NCBI RefSeq assembly: GCF_030581005.1
Contig: NZ_JAUQSX010000005.1
Location: 248,001 to 312,000, forward strand
Reading direction: 5' to 3'
DNA length: 64,000 bases
Source of the DNA: Hymenobacter mellowenesis
GTDB lineage: Bacteria > Bacteroidota > Bacteroidia > Cytophagales > Hymenobacteraceae
Shown here: in pieces, positions 10,301 through 17,537 of the stretch
Layout of the letters: each line of letters begins with the position of its first letter
Position numbering within the stretch: the stretch's first letter is position 1
The notes under the pieces: generated by a model
The model's database searches: none
The model's input: the letters and a program-made list of their open reading frames with translations, nothing else
What the model was told of the DNA's origin: nothing
Translations under genes and position numbers: made by a program

Positions 10301-10617
10301 CCGAATTCTGGGCTAACGATTCCTACCGTCGTTCGGTAGCTGAGAACTACGTGACCAAAGGAGACTTCTTCAAAATCCGTGAGCTTTCGCTGAGCTACAA
10401 CCTGCCCACCAGCATGCTGTCGGGCGCCAAGTTCATTAAAGGCGTGGGATTGAACGTTTTCGCCCGGAATTTGTATACCTGGGTACCCAAGGAGAACCAG
10501 TACACGGACCCTGAGTTTAGCTTCGGCAACTCCTCTGCAAACGGCGTTGGTATCAACACCATTCTGCAGACGCCTCCTACGAAGTTCTACGGTGCAACCC
10601 TTTCCGCAACTTTCTAA
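7396..10617 (+). CDS. SusC/RagA-family TonB-linked outer membrane transporter (second copy)
   Basis: A 1073-residue SusC protein. I chose the ATG at 7396 because it begins a standard signal peptide (MKKLLCMVMLLMTGLLQQVYAQ). The 49 codons in frame before it look non-coding. Domains: carboxypeptidase-regulatory-like (SGRVTDRGTGQGLPGATVLV), plug with VVVDGVLS and VLKGANAAALYGSQASNGAL, then the barrel ending TLSATF. It shares the architecture of the minus-strand copy at 3176-6424, but the barrels differ widely, so the substrates probably differ too. The codons here end more often in T (GGT, GCT, CGT), which may mean high expression. Its SusD partner follows after 11 bases. Confidence 0.95.
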   Translation: MKKLLCMVMLLMTGLLQQVYAQDRTISGRVTDRGTGQGLPGATVLVKGTTVGASTNADGAFSLSIPSSASTLTISSIGYASVDQTIGADATYNVALASDVKQLGEVVVTGALGVQRQAREIGYATATLDTKEINQARVTNVTNGLAGKVSGLQIQTLSNGVNPSVRVTLRGARSATGENQALVVVDGVLSTSEVLTALNPDDIDNITVLKGANAAALYGSQASNGALIITTKKGSNGVAVTFAHTSQFESISFLPKLQNEFGLGAQEYAYNYPLFPAAGEDSVALTYNAQYNNMENQQYGPRFDGRRVRLGLALENGQQQYTTYDAKPNERRNVFNTGYQMQNNVSFSGGDDKSKIFVSFQNVKNNGIVPKDEYNRNAFRLNASRDFGKLTVGFNSSYARKMVDATSNLSAANSVYYSVINTSSMVPLTQYKDWQNNPFANPNGYYNEYYQNPYYVIDNNRTHLKENYFIGDVNLGYKVFDWMSLQYRFGATLVNQTNQNTRDRFQYTPYVAAFGRSASSTNGFVQESSLDYTRLNSDFFINIDKTFGDFNLKLILGNNTQSGTSTGIAASSTGLATPGLFNLVNRIGQVQGSATRYTYHQTSLFADATVGYKEFVYLHASGRNDWSSLLLKSNRSFFYPSVDLSVIFTEAIPVLKEASFIDYGKLRGGIAKVGQINLGGTGVGSNLGAYQLDPFFNLGGGFPFGPLTSFTQSNQVVAPNLKPEFTRSIEAGIELSFLKRRVSTSATYYKQNTTDQTIRAGISSTSGFSGYLLNAGEIQNNGVELDLNLVPVRTETGFEWRVGANYNYNDSKVLSIAPGVDELALTTGGNSNVFAVVGQPFPILRGSYYVRDDQNRVILDKGFEPGTTNEVYFPRKASDLKILGNTLPKHKYGFNTSFSYKGITLAGQAEYRTGYVVYHSIGEDLDFTGASAVSASYGRQPFLYPNSSILGADGVTYVANTDKLTPGGAEFWANDSYRRSVAENYVTKGDFFKIRELSLSYNLPTSMLSGAKFIKGVGLNVFARNLYTWVPKENQYTDPEFSFGNSSANGVGINTILQTPPTKFYGATLSATF

Positions 10618-10628
10618 TCTCTCCGTAT

Positions 10629-12284
10629 ATGAAAAATACTGCTAAGATACTGGCGGTGAGCTCCTTATCGGTGCTGGCTGTTAGCTGTGATTCTTTTCTC
10701 GACATCAACCAAAACCCGAACAACCCGCTGACGGTAACGGCTGATGCCATCCTGGCTCAGGCCCTGACCACGACGGCTAATACATACTCGATTAACTACA
10801 ACCCGTATTCAGCTTTCGCCGCCGGGTATGTTGCCAAGTCGGGTACGGTGAACGGCTACGCTCCGGAGCGTACTTATAACTACAACAGCAACTTTAGCCA
10901 GACGCTGTTTACCAACACTTTCGACAATATTTACGATTACGACATCATCGAGCGTCAAGGCAAGGCAGCCAACCAGCCTTACCACTCGGCGATTGCCAAA
11001 ATCATGAAGGTGTATAACTACCAGCTGCTGGTGGACCAGTACGGCGATATCCCGTACTCCAAAGCCCTCGGTGGCTTGGCTAATATCACCCCGGTGTATG
11101 ACAAAGCCGATGCTATCTACAAAGATTTCATCGTGAAGCTCAACGAAGCCATTGCTGAGATTGATGCCGCTAACAAGCAGACTTCGCCCATTCCGCGTGC
11201 GGTAGGTGCTGAAGACGTAGTGTTCCAAGGTACTATGACGAGCTGGGTTCGCTTTGCCAACTCGCTGAAGTTGCGCATTCTGATGCGTCAGTCGAGCCAG
11301 CCCACGCTAAGTTCCTATGTAAGCACCGAAATGACGCGTCTGCAGGCTTCCATCGCCAGCGGTACCCCCGGTGCTGCGGGCTTCATCACCACCGACGTGG
11401 TTTGCAACCCCGGCTACGTGCAGGCTTCCGGCCAGCAGAACCCGTTCTGGGACCGTTACCGTGCTGATGCCGGTGGCACTTCCTCTACCGAGCGTTATTA
11501 TACGCTTCCGACCAAGTACCTGCTGGCTCAATTCCTTCTCAACCGCGACCCCCGTGGCTACCGCATCTTCAACACTACTGCTACTGGTTTCACGGGCGGT
11601 GCTGAGCTAGGCGAGAGTGCTCCCCTGCCGGGCAACGCTGCAACTCGTTTCCGTGACTTCGGTGGCGTGTTCAAAGGCCCCGATGCTCCGGTGCCGTTGA
11701 TGCTACGTGCCGAAGACCTATTTAGCCAAGCCGAAGCCCGCGAGCGTGGCTTCTTCACCGGCGGTAGTGCCAAGAACGACTTCAATGCCGGCATCACCGC
11801 CTCGTTCAACTACTTCTATACGCCTTCGCCGGCCAACCGTCAGAACGCTACCCGCGACTCGTCGGCATTCGTCGCAGCTAAAGTGACGAAGTACCTCACG
11901 GCGGCGGTAAACGTGAACAACGGCCTGGTGAACTGGGACGTGACTACGACCCAGATTCCGGAGGCCAATATCTTCGGTGGTGCTCGTGTAACAGCCGCTA
12001 CCTACACGGCTCGTCTCACGACTCCCCGTTCGGTAACGAACCAAGAGAAAATTATCTACCAGAAATATCTGGCGATGACGGGTGTGGCCAGCACTGAGGC
12101 TTGGGACGATTACCGTCGCACGGGTTACCCCCGCTTCGCGCCGTCTCTTCAGACGACCTCGCCCCGTCCTGACAAACTGCCGACCCGCCTCCTGTATCCG
12201 CAGTCGGAGATTACCACGAACCTTGCTAACCTGCCGCAAGGCATCAGCCAGTTCACGACCCTCATTTTCTGGGACCCGAGCTAA
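10629..12284 (+). CDS. SusD/RagB-family nutrient-binding outer membrane lipoprotein (second copy)
   Basis: A 551-residue SusD-type lipoprotein, partner of the SusC encoded just upstream. The signal peptide ends in LAVSC with the lipid-bearing Cys at residue 20. Next comes SFLDINQNPNNP, a typical SusD N-terminus, and the helical core with LLVDQYGDIPYSKALGG. The C-terminus has LLYPQSEITTN and ends in IFWDPS, as in the other SusD of this window. It closes a two-gene operon and is followed 25 bases later by a strong terminator. The bound nutrient is unknown. Confidence 0.93.
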   Translation: MKNTAKILAVSSLSVLAVSCDSFLDINQNPNNPLTVTADAILAQALTTTANTYSINYNPYSAFAAGYVAKSGTVNGYAPERTYNYNSNFSQTLFTNTFDNIYDYDIIERQGKAANQPYHSAIAKIMKVYNYQLLVDQYGDIPYSKALGGLANITPVYDKADAIYKDFIVKLNEAIAEIDAANKQTSPIPRAVGAEDVVFQGTMTSWVRFANSLKLRILMRQSSQPTLSSYVSTEMTRLQASIASGTPGAAGFITTDVVCNPGYVQASGQQNPFWDRYRADAGGTSSTERYYTLPTKYLLAQFLLNRDPRGYRIFNTTATGFTGGAELGESAPLPGNAATRFRDFGGVFKGPDAPVPLMLRAEDLFSQAEARERGFFTGGSAKNDFNAGITASFNYFYTPSPANRQNATRDSSAFVAAKVTKYLTAAVNVNNGLVNWDVTTTQIPEANIFGGARVTAATYTARLTTPRSVTNQEKIIYQKYLAMTGVASTEAWDDYRRTGYPRFAPSLQTTSPRPDKLPTRLLYPQSEITTNLANLPQGISQFTTLIFWDPS

Positions 12285-12309
12285 GCTAACGTAAGGTGCT
12301 TAACGAAAA

Positions 12310-12338
12310 GAGGCCGGGATTTCCCGGCCTCTTTTTAT
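12310..12338 (+). terminator. Rho-independent terminator of the plus-strand SusCD operon
   Basis: The arms 12310-12319 and 12322-12331 (GAGGCCGGGA and its complement) pair over 10 bp around a two-base centre and are followed by a T-rich run. Confidence 0.9.
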
Positions 12339-12356
12339 TTGAGATAGTTCGTTATT

Positions 12357-12404
12357 AACGCCAAAAAAGCCCATCTGAAATATCAGGCGGGCTTTTTCGG
12401 CGTT
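12357..12404 (-). terminator. Terminator downstream of prfB
   Basis: A palindrome with AACGCC..AAAAAGCCC on one side and GGGCTTTTTCGGCGTT on the other. It has A and T runs on both sides and so could stop transcription in both directions. It lies 25 bases past the prfB stop. Confidence 0.75.
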
Positions 12405-12429
12405 AATGGCTAATGAATGAGTAAAAGGG

Positions 12430-13507
12430 CTAGCTCTGCATCAGAAAGCCTTTAATAAATTCGTCTAGGTCGCCGTCCAGCACGTTCTGCACGTCGGTGC
12501 GCTCAATGCCGGTGCGGAGGTCCTTGATGAGCTTGTAAGGATGCAGCACGTAGTTGCGAATCTGGGAGCCGAAGTCGATGCGCTTTTTGGTGGCTTCCAC
12601 TTTGTCGCGTTCGGCGTGGCGCTTGTCCATCTCAATCTGGTAGAGGCGCGATTTGAGCATACGCAGGGCGTGCTCCTTGTTCATGAGCTGGCTGCGCTCA
12701 ATCTGGACGGCGATGATGATGCCGGAGGGCGCGTGGGTGAGGCGCACGGCCGTTTCCACCTTGTTCACGTTCTGCCCGCCCGCGCCGCCGGCCCGGAAGG
12801 TGTCCCAGGAGATGTCGGCGGGGTTGATTTCGATGTTAATGGTGTCGTCAATCACCGGATAGGCAAACACGGACGCAAACGAAGTATGGCGCCGGCCGCT
12901 GCTGTCGAACGGCGACATGCGCACCAGCCGGTGCACCCCGATTTCGCTCTTGAGGTAGCCGTAGGCAAAGTCGCCGTCGATTTCGAGCGACGCCGACTTG
13001 ATGCCCGCGCCTTCGCCGGGCTGGTAGCTGATTTGCTTCACCCCAAAGCCGTGGCTTTCGGCCCACATGATGTACATGCGCATGAGCATTTCGGCCCAGT
13101 CCTGGCTTTCGGTGCCGCCGGCGCCGGGGTTAATGTCGATGATGGCTGACAACTGGTCTTCCTCGTCGCTCAGCATGCGCTTGAACTCCAGGGCTTCCAC
13201 TTTTTGCAAGGTGGCTTCGTAGTCGGTCTGCATCTCCGCCTCGGTCACGTCGCCTTCCTTGTAGAAGTCATAGAGCACCTCGGTGTCGGCCAGCGTTTGC
13301 TGCACGGCCTCGAAGTCGTCGGTCCAGGTTTTGATGGGCTTGATTTCGCGCAGGATGGTCTCGGCGGCTTTGGAATCGTCCCAGAAGCCGGGCGCGGTGG
13401 TTTTAGCCTCGTAGGCGGCTAGTTGTTCTTTGCGGGCATCGTAGTCAAAGATACCTCCTCAGGGCCTCGGCGCGGCCCTTCAAGTCCTTAATCTGGTCTT
13501 GGGTCAT
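12430..13507 (-). CDS. prfB: Peptide chain release factor 2 with programmed +1 frameshift
   Basis: Release factor 2 recognises UGA and UAA stop codons and triggers peptide release on the ribosome. The gene is in two frames. The first starts at the ATG ending at 13507, reads 20 codons ([20 protein letters not shown]) and meets TGA at 13447-13445. The second continues as DYDARKEQL to the stop at 12430. The junction reads AGG AGG TAT CTT TGA C, the classical RF2 autoregulatory slippery site with an internal Shine-Dalgarno-like AGGAGG. The product would be 358 residues. The peptide-release motif GGQ is in [12 protein letters not shown], and the stop-codon recognition tripeptide is SPF in MSPFDSSG. 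Low RF2 favours the frameshift, so RF2 controls its own synthesis. This is not a pseudogene. Confidence 0.95.
13445..13462 (-). promoter_or_regulatory. prfB programmed +1 frameshift site
   Basis: The minus strand reads AGGAGGTATCTTTGAC. The purine block stalls the ribosome as an internal Shine-Dalgarno element, CTT is the slip codon, and the in-frame TGA followed by C is a poor terminator. These parts and their spacing match the bacterial RF2 site. Confidence 0.93.
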
Positions 13508-13581
13508 GGTGGGGAGAAAATGAAGTGCGCCGGGCGTGAGGCTTTTGATGCGTCGTGGCGGCCGGACAAAAAGATGAAGTG

Positions 13582-13589
13582 CAAAAGTA
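13582..13589 (-). promoter_or_regulatory. Candidate -7 promoter box of prfB
   Basis: TACTTTTG on the minus strand fits the Bacteroidota -7 consensus TAnnTTTG and would give a leader of about 70 bases. No clear -33 TTG was seen at the right distance. Confidence 0.45.
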
Positions 13590-13713
13590 CCGCTTTCTGA
13601 GCCGGCAGTCCTCGCCGGGACGAGGAGAAGTGAAAATTGAAGGGTTGTGGGCCCGAAGGTTGGTTGTTGGGGAAGCAGGGCCGTATAGCAGGCACAGGAG
13701 CAGGTATGCATCC

Positions 13714-13721
13714 TAACTTTG
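13714..13721 (+). promoter_or_regulatory. Candidate -7 promoter box of the CZB gene
   Basis: TAACTTTG matches TAnnTTTG and ends only 3 bases before the ATG at 13725. If it is used, transcription would start at or just inside the start codon, giving a leaderless message. No well-spaced -33 element was seen. Confidence 0.4.
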
Positions 13722-13724
13722 GGT

Positions 13725-14099
13725 ATGACGGTTGAAGATTTAAAGCAGGATTTTGATTCGGCGCGCATCAAGCACGTTCATTTTAAGAGCAAGCTGCGTT
13801 CGTATCTATTTGGAAATGGGGGAGAAGAGGGCCCCCTGCGCGACCCGGAGGTTTGCAGCCTTGGCCAGTGGATTGCCAGCCGCCTGCGCGGCCGGGGCGT
13901 GTATGCCCACCTGCCCGAGGCGCGACAGTTCGACCGCCAGCACGTGCTCATCCATCAGGAAGCTAACCGGCTGATGGACCTGCACGCTGCCGGCCGGGCG
14001 GAAGACGCCAGCGCCGGCTACGGCCCGCTGCAAGTCATTGCCGACGAAATGCAGGCCCTGCTCCAAACCATGGAGGCCAGGATGCGTAGGGAGGCCTGA
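13725..14099 (+). CDS. Stand-alone CZB (chemoreceptor zinc-binding) domain protein
   Basis: A 124-residue soluble protein made almost entirely of one CZB domain. The zinc ligands of that family can be placed: a His at 17 or 19 in KHVHFKSKLRSYLFG, Cys44 in EVCSLGQWI, and His73 and His77 in RQHVLIHQEANRL. CZB domains usually form the C-terminus of chemoreceptors or diguanylate cyclases, where zinc binding, and in some cases hypochlorite oxidation of the Cys-Zn site, controls signalling. Here it is a separate protein 23 bases before a CHASE3 histidine kinase, so it may feed zinc or oxidant status into that kinase (inference). The ATG at 13725 is preferred to a TTG two codons earlier. Confidence 0.85.
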   Translation: MTVEDLKQDFDSARIKHVHFKSKLRSYLFGNGGEEGPLRDPEVCSLGQWIASRLRGRGVYAHLPEARQFDRQHVLIHQEANRLMDLHAAGRAEDASAGYGPLQVIADEMQALLQTMEARMRREA

Positions 14100-14122
14100 A
14101 CCCAGCGCCTGGTCGCATCTGC

Positions 14123-15679
14123 ATGAAAATTACGCTTACCACCAAGCTTTTCGCGGGATTTGTGCTGCTGCTGGCGCTGTTTGCGGTGGTGGTGGTTTTC
14201 TATTACCAGCTGGCTGGGCAGGTGCTGCGCAATTCGCACCGGGTAGAAGCGTCGCAGCAGGTATCGAACCGTGCGTCGAATCTGCTGCGCAACATCATCG
14301 ACATGGAAACCGGCTTTCGGGGCTACCTGCTCATCGGCAACGAGCAAACCCTGGAACCCTATTACGACGGTGAGCGCCACTTGATTGGCCGGTTTGCGGA
14401 GCTGCGCGACCTGGTAACCGAATCGGCCGAACAGACCAAGCTCATTGACCAGACGCAGCGGCTGTTTCAGCAATGGAGCGGCTATAGCCACCTGATGGTG
14501 GCCGAAAAGCGCGAAGCCCGCCGCCGTATTCCCGGCCAAACCGGCCTGGATGGCATGGCTCACCGCCGCCTCACCGAAGGCCTGAATGGCAAGCAGGTGA
14601 TGGACAATATCCGGGAGCGACTGGCTGCCTTCGAGAGCCGCGAATCGGAAACGCGCCAACGGCTGCGGCGCGAGTTGGATGAAAGCATTTTGCGGGCCGA
14701 GTGGCTGTCGGCGGGGTTGGCCATTGCGGCGCTGGTGCTGGGGCTGCTGTGGGCCATTTACATGGTGCGGGTGTTTGGCCGCCGGCTGCGCAGCATGCTC
14801 GATTTGGCCCGGCGCATGGCCGATGGCGACTATTCCAGTCAGATTCTCGACACCGAGCAGGACGAGGTGAGCGAGCTGACGTCGGCCCTGAACGTGATGG
14901 CCCGCACGGTGGGCGCCAACATCAGCCAGCTCGAAAACCGCAACCAAGAGCTCGACCAGTTCGCCTACGTGGTGTCGCACGACCTGAAGGCTCCCCTGCG
15001 CGGCATCGAAAGCGCGTCGCGCTGGATTGAGGAAGACATGGGCACCGCGCAGCTGCCGCCCAACATCAAGGAGTTTCTGGGCATGATGCGGCAGCGTGTG
15101 CACCGCATGGAAAAGCTCATCAGCGGCATTCTGGACCTGGCCCGCATTGGGCGGGTGGCCCAGGCCGACGAAACGGTGTTTGTGCGCACGCTGCTGCGCG
15201 AGGTCATCGATACCCTCAACCCACCGCCTGGCTTCAAGGTAGAGTTGCCGTTTTTCCTGCCCACGCTCACCACCAACGCCGTGCAGCTGCAACAGGTGTT
15301 CACTAACCTCATCAGCAACGCGCTGAAGTACCACCACCACCCCGAAACCGGCACCGTGCACATCAGTTGCGACGACGCCGGCGACTTCTACCTGTTTTCG
15401 GTAGCCGACGACGGTCCCGGCATCGACCCGGAATACCACGAGCGTATTTTCGTCATTTTCCAAACCCTCACCGAGCGCGATACCATCGAGAGTACCGGCG
15501 TAGGACTGGCCATTGTGAAGAAAATTGTGGAGCGCCAGGGCGGGCGAATCGGAGTGAAATCGGCGGAGGGTCAGGGGGCTAAGTTCATCTTTACCTGGCC
15601 TAAAGTGCCACCCAAAGCCAAAAAAACCGGCCCAACGGTAGCCGCCGCCGCCGGTTCTCCCGTATCAGTCGCTACCTGA
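14123..15679 (+). CDS. Sensor histidine kinase with CHASE3 and HAMP domains
   Basis: A 518-residue membrane kinase. The order is TM1 (~9-30), an extracytoplasmic CHASE3 sensor (~35-185, with the hallmark NIIDMETGFRGYLLIGNE), TM2 (~195-215), HAMP (~215-270), HisKA with the phospho-accepting His286 in VVSHDLKAPLRG, and a HATPase_c domain with N box (TNLISNALKYH), G1 (DDGPGID) and G2 (GVGLAIVKK). It resembles cyanobacterial and Bacteroidota kinases that signal to small single-domain regulators. Such a regulator is encoded 57 bases downstream. The upstream neighbour is a CZB zinc protein. A hairpin with a T-run lies between kinase and regulator, so the regulator may be made at a different level. 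The signal sensed by CHASE3 is unknown. Confidence 0.92.
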   Translation: MKITLTTKLFAGFVLLLALFAVVVVFYYQLAGQVLRNSHRVEASQQVSNRASNLLRNIIDMETGFRGYLLIGNEQTLEPYYDGERHLIGRFAELRDLVTESAEQTKLIDQTQRLFQQWSGYSHLMVAEKREARRRIPGQTGLDGMAHRRLTEGLNGKQVMDNIRERLAAFESRESETRQRLRRELDESILRAEWLSAGLAIAALVLGLLWAIYMVRVFGRRLRSMLDLARRMADGDYSSQILDTEQDEVSELTSALNVMARTVGANISQLENRNQELDQFAYVVSHDLKAPLRGIESASRWIEEDMGTAQLPPNIKEFLGMMRQRVHRMEKLISGILDLARIGRVAQADETVFVRTLLREVIDTLNPPPGFKVELPFFLPTLTTNAVQLQQVFTNLISNALKYHHHPETGTVHISCDDAGDFYLFSVADDGPGIDPEYHERIFVIFQTLTERDTIESTGVGLAIVKKIVERQGGRIGVKSAEGQGAKFIFTWPKVPPKAKKTGPTVAAAAGSPVSVAT

Positions 15680-15680
15680 T

Positions 15681-15700
15681 GGCCGTGCGCGGCCTTTTTT
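15681..15700 (+). terminator. Short terminator or attenuator between kinase and response regulator
   Basis: GGCCG, a TGCG loop, CGGCC and then six T residues directly after the kinase stop codon. The 5 bp stem is short but GC-rich, so it may only partly stop transcription into the regulator gene. Confidence 0.55.
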
Positions 15701-15736
15701 GCGGGCATATTCCCGCCGTTGATTAGTGTTTAGCTT

Positions 15737-16180
15737 ATGTCCGCCGATTATCCCACGCCCAGCATTTTGCTCGTGGAAGACGACCAGATGGACGTCATGA
15801 ATGTGCAGCGCGAGTTGCGCCGCCAAAACATCGATGTCCCGCTGATACACGCCCGCAACGGGCGCGATGCGCTTAAAATGCTGCGCGGCGAAGGCGGCGA
15901 GCCTAAAATAGCCCGTCCCAGCCTTGTGATGCTCGACATCAATATGCCCCGCATGAACGGGCTTGAGCTGCTCGAAGTGCTGCGTTCCGACCCCGAGTTT
16001 GTGGGCCTGAATGTGTTCATCATGACGACCTCCGACCTCGAATCGGACCGCCTGAAAGCACAAGAGCTGGCCGTGAGCGGCTACATTATCAAGCCGCTTA
16101 GCTTCGACAAATTCGGTGAAGGCGGCACCAGCGTGGACGGATTCAGTCTTTTCCTGGATTTGCTGAAGCTGAAAAATTAG
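15737..16180 (+). CDS. Single-domain response regulator (Rcp1-like receiver)
   Basis: A 147-residue receiver domain without an output domain. The acidic pair is in LVEDDQMD, the phospho-accepting Asp67 is in LVMLDINMPRMNG, Thr is in IMTTSD, and the Lys is in YIIKPLS. The spacing between the acidic pocket and Asp is long, as in Rcp1-type regulators that pair with phytochrome-like or CHASE3 kinases. It is the likely partner of the kinase just upstream. Without an effector domain it must act by binding another protein, or as a phosphate relay or sink. Its stop is 27 bases from the tail of convergent rnhB. Confidence 0.9.
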   Translation: MSADYPTPSILLVEDDQMDVMNVQRELRRQNIDVPLIHARNGRDALKMLRGEGGEPKIARPSLVMLDINMPRMNGLELLEVLRSDPEFVGLNVFIMTTSDLESDRLKAQELAVSGYIIKPLSFDKFGEGGTSVDGFSLFLDLLKLKN

Positions 16181-16207
16181 CTTCTGGTGCATTAAACCGG
16201 GTAATTC

Positions 16208-16783
16208 CTACAGCAGCCGGAACCCCATGCGGTGGTGTGGGGTAGGGCCGTGCATGCGGATGGCGTCGCGGTGTTGCGCTGTGGGGTAACCCGCATTTTG
16301 CTCCCAGCCATATTCGGGAAACTCAGCCGCCAGCGCGGTCATGTACTCGTCGCGAAACGTTTTAGCTAGCACCGACGCGGCGGCAATGTGCCGGTACAGG
16401 CCGTCGCCCCCGATAACACAGGTGTGTTCGTATCCGGGTAGCGGCCGAAATCGATTGCCGTCTACCAGCAGATATTCGGGCCATATTGCTAGCGCTGCTA
16501 CGGCCCGGTGCATGGCCAGGTAGCTGGCCTGCGCAATGTTAAGGCTGCTGATTTCGGCTTCCGACGCCTGGCCTACGGCCCAAGCCACGGCTTCGTCGCA
16601 AATTTCGGGGCGCAAGGCTTCACGACGTTTAGTGCTGAGCTGCTTGGAATCGTTGAGGAAGCGCGGGCTGAAATCGGGTGGCAGAATGACGGCGGCCGCG
16701 AAAACGGGTCCCGCCAAGCAGCCGCGCCCGGCTTCGTCGAGGCCGGCTTCGAGCACAAAACCGGAATAATTAGCAAGCAGCAC
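16208..16783 (-). CDS. rnhB: Ribonuclease HII
   Basis: RNase HII cuts RNA in RNA-DNA hybrids, including single ribonucleotides left in DNA. The N-terminal metal-binding motif is [14 protein letters not shown], giving the Asp-Glu pair, and a third Asp is in LLVDGNRF. The C-terminal HHRMGFRLL is also typical. I chose the GTG at 16783, which yields 191 residues beginning [13 protein letters not shown]. The in-frame ATG at 16822 lies inside the terminator hairpin 16798-16850, so translation from there is unlikely. Confidence 0.92.
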   Translation of the reverse strand: MLLANYSGFVLEAGLDEAGRGCLAGPVFAAAVILPPDFSPRFLNDSKQLSTKRREALRPEICDEAVAWAVGQASEAEISSLNIAQASYLAMHRAVAALAIWPEYLLVDGNRFRPLPGYEHTCVIGGDGLYRHIAAASVLAKTFRDEYMTALAAEFPEYGWEQNAGYPTAQHRDAIRMHGPTPHHRMGFRLL

Positions 16784-16797
16784 GGATAAAAATAAAA

Positions 16798-16856
16798 AGA
16801 GCGGTGAGCAAATCAGCCCCAAAGTAAGGGCCTGGTTTGCTCACCGCTCTTTTTTG
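16798..16856 (-). terminator. Bidirectional terminator between the small acidic gene and rnhB
   Basis: The arms 16798-16812 and 16836-16850 pair perfectly over 15 bp. A T-run follows on the plus strand and an A-run precedes it, so both strands carry a T tail. On the minus strand it ends the small gene at 16868-17116. Confidence 0.88.
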
Positions 16857-16867
16857 CGGGTGGCGGC

Positions 16868-17116
16868 TTAGTGGCGGCCGGCGGTGCTGCCTTCGTCCAA
16901 AGGGTCGGTTTCGCCGCGGCGCTGGCCTTGGCTATCGCGCGGGCCTTCGTCAATTTCGGAGTCTTCGTCGGTGGTCACGTATTCGTTCGTGACGGGGCCG
17001 AGGCCATTGGTGTTTTGGGCCAGGTCGGCTTCGGCCTGGGCGTGCTTGAGGTTGAAGAGCGGGTCGTGCTCGTCCTGTTTGGAATTCTGGTTGGGCTTCG
17101 AATTGGACTGGGCCAT
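16868..17116 (-). CDS. Small acidic, probably disordered protein of unknown function
   Basis: An 82-residue protein with no recognised domain. It is rich in Asp, Glu, Gln, Asn and Ser, has few aromatic or large hydrophobic residues and no signal peptide or membrane segment, so it is probably unstructured and cytoplasmic. It is accepted as a gene because it has its own ATG, ends shortly before a strong terminator and lies between transcription units, and because no better frame covers the region. A predicted non-coding RNA ends about 105 bases upstream of its start. Confidence 0.55.
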   Translation of the reverse strand: MAQSNSKPNQNSKQDEHDPLFNLKHAQAEADLAQNTNGLGPVTNEYVTTDEDSEIDEGPRDSQGQRRGETDPLDEGSTAGRH

Positions 17117-17221
17117 GGGAGGGTAGGTACCGGCCGGGATGTGGGCGGCCGGGGCAATGGTGGTACGGCGGCAGCCCGGTTCGGGTTGAAAGCGCGGCCG
17201 TGCAGCCCGGCCAAAGCCAAC

Positions 17222-17253
17222 AAAAAAGGCCGTCGCACTTGTGCGACGGCCTT
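17222..17253 (-). terminator. Terminator of the predicted non-coding RNA
   Basis: AAGGCCGTCGCAC (17226-17238) pairs perfectly with 17241-17253. On the minus strand it is followed by TTTTTT. Confidence 0.85.
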
Positions 17254-17360
17254 AAAGTGGCGGGTCCGGCTTAGAGGTGTCTACCCCACCTTTTCAGCCA
17301 GAGCGCCGCCGCACGAGAGGTCCTTCCTTTCCACATTTCCAGCCCGTGCGGGGGTACTTA
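17222..17360 (-). ncRNA. Predicted structured non-coding RNA, about 140 nt, family unknown
   Basis: A minus-strand transcript is predicted from about 17360 to 17222. It has a full Bacteroidota promoter just upstream and ends in a perfect 13 bp hairpin with six T residues. The body folds into two domains. The first is closed by CCGCACG/CGTGCGG around a purine-rich loop containing GGAAAGGAAGGACC. The second is a nested set of helices GGCGG/CCGCC, GGCT/AGCC and GGTG/CACC. No open frame with coding character fits. I compared it by eye with 4.5S SRP RNA, tmRNA, RNase P RNA, 6S RNA and common riboswitches and could not match it. As the terminator separates it from the downstream gene, an independent small RNA is more likely than a riboswitch. 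Confidence 0.6.
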
Positions 17361-17365
17361 TGGGT

Positions 17366-17397
17366 CAAAGATACTAGGTTGGGAGGGGGGAGCGCAA
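17366..17397 (-). promoter_or_regulatory. Promoter of the predicted non-coding RNA
   Basis: The -7 box TATCTTTG (17373-17366) is a perfect TAnnTTTG. A -33 TTG lies at 17397-17395 with 21 bases between them. This is the spacing known for the Bacteroidota primary sigma factor, and it faces away from the NUDIX gene. Confidence 0.7.
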
Positions 17398-17537
17398 TAT
17401 TTTTTGGATTAACGGCAGCCTTTCGTCGCCCAATGAGAGCTTTGACACGGCGGATGACGCCATCTGGCCGACGATTGGAAGAGCAGGCTGACGCCACCCG
17501 CCGTAATTTTACGATTCGCAATAATCGTTTTTTGGCT

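Noticed and set aside
16784-16822. Upstream ATG start for rnhB
   Set aside because: It lies inside the bidirectional terminator hairpin and adds a hydrophobic stretch not seen in RNase HII. The GTG at 16783 fits better.
17222-17360. Assignment of the predicted RNA to SRP RNA or RNase P RNA
   Set aside because: The conserved SRP domain IV loop (GGAAGnAGCAGC-like) and the conserved RNase P core are both absent, and it is too short for RNase P RNA.
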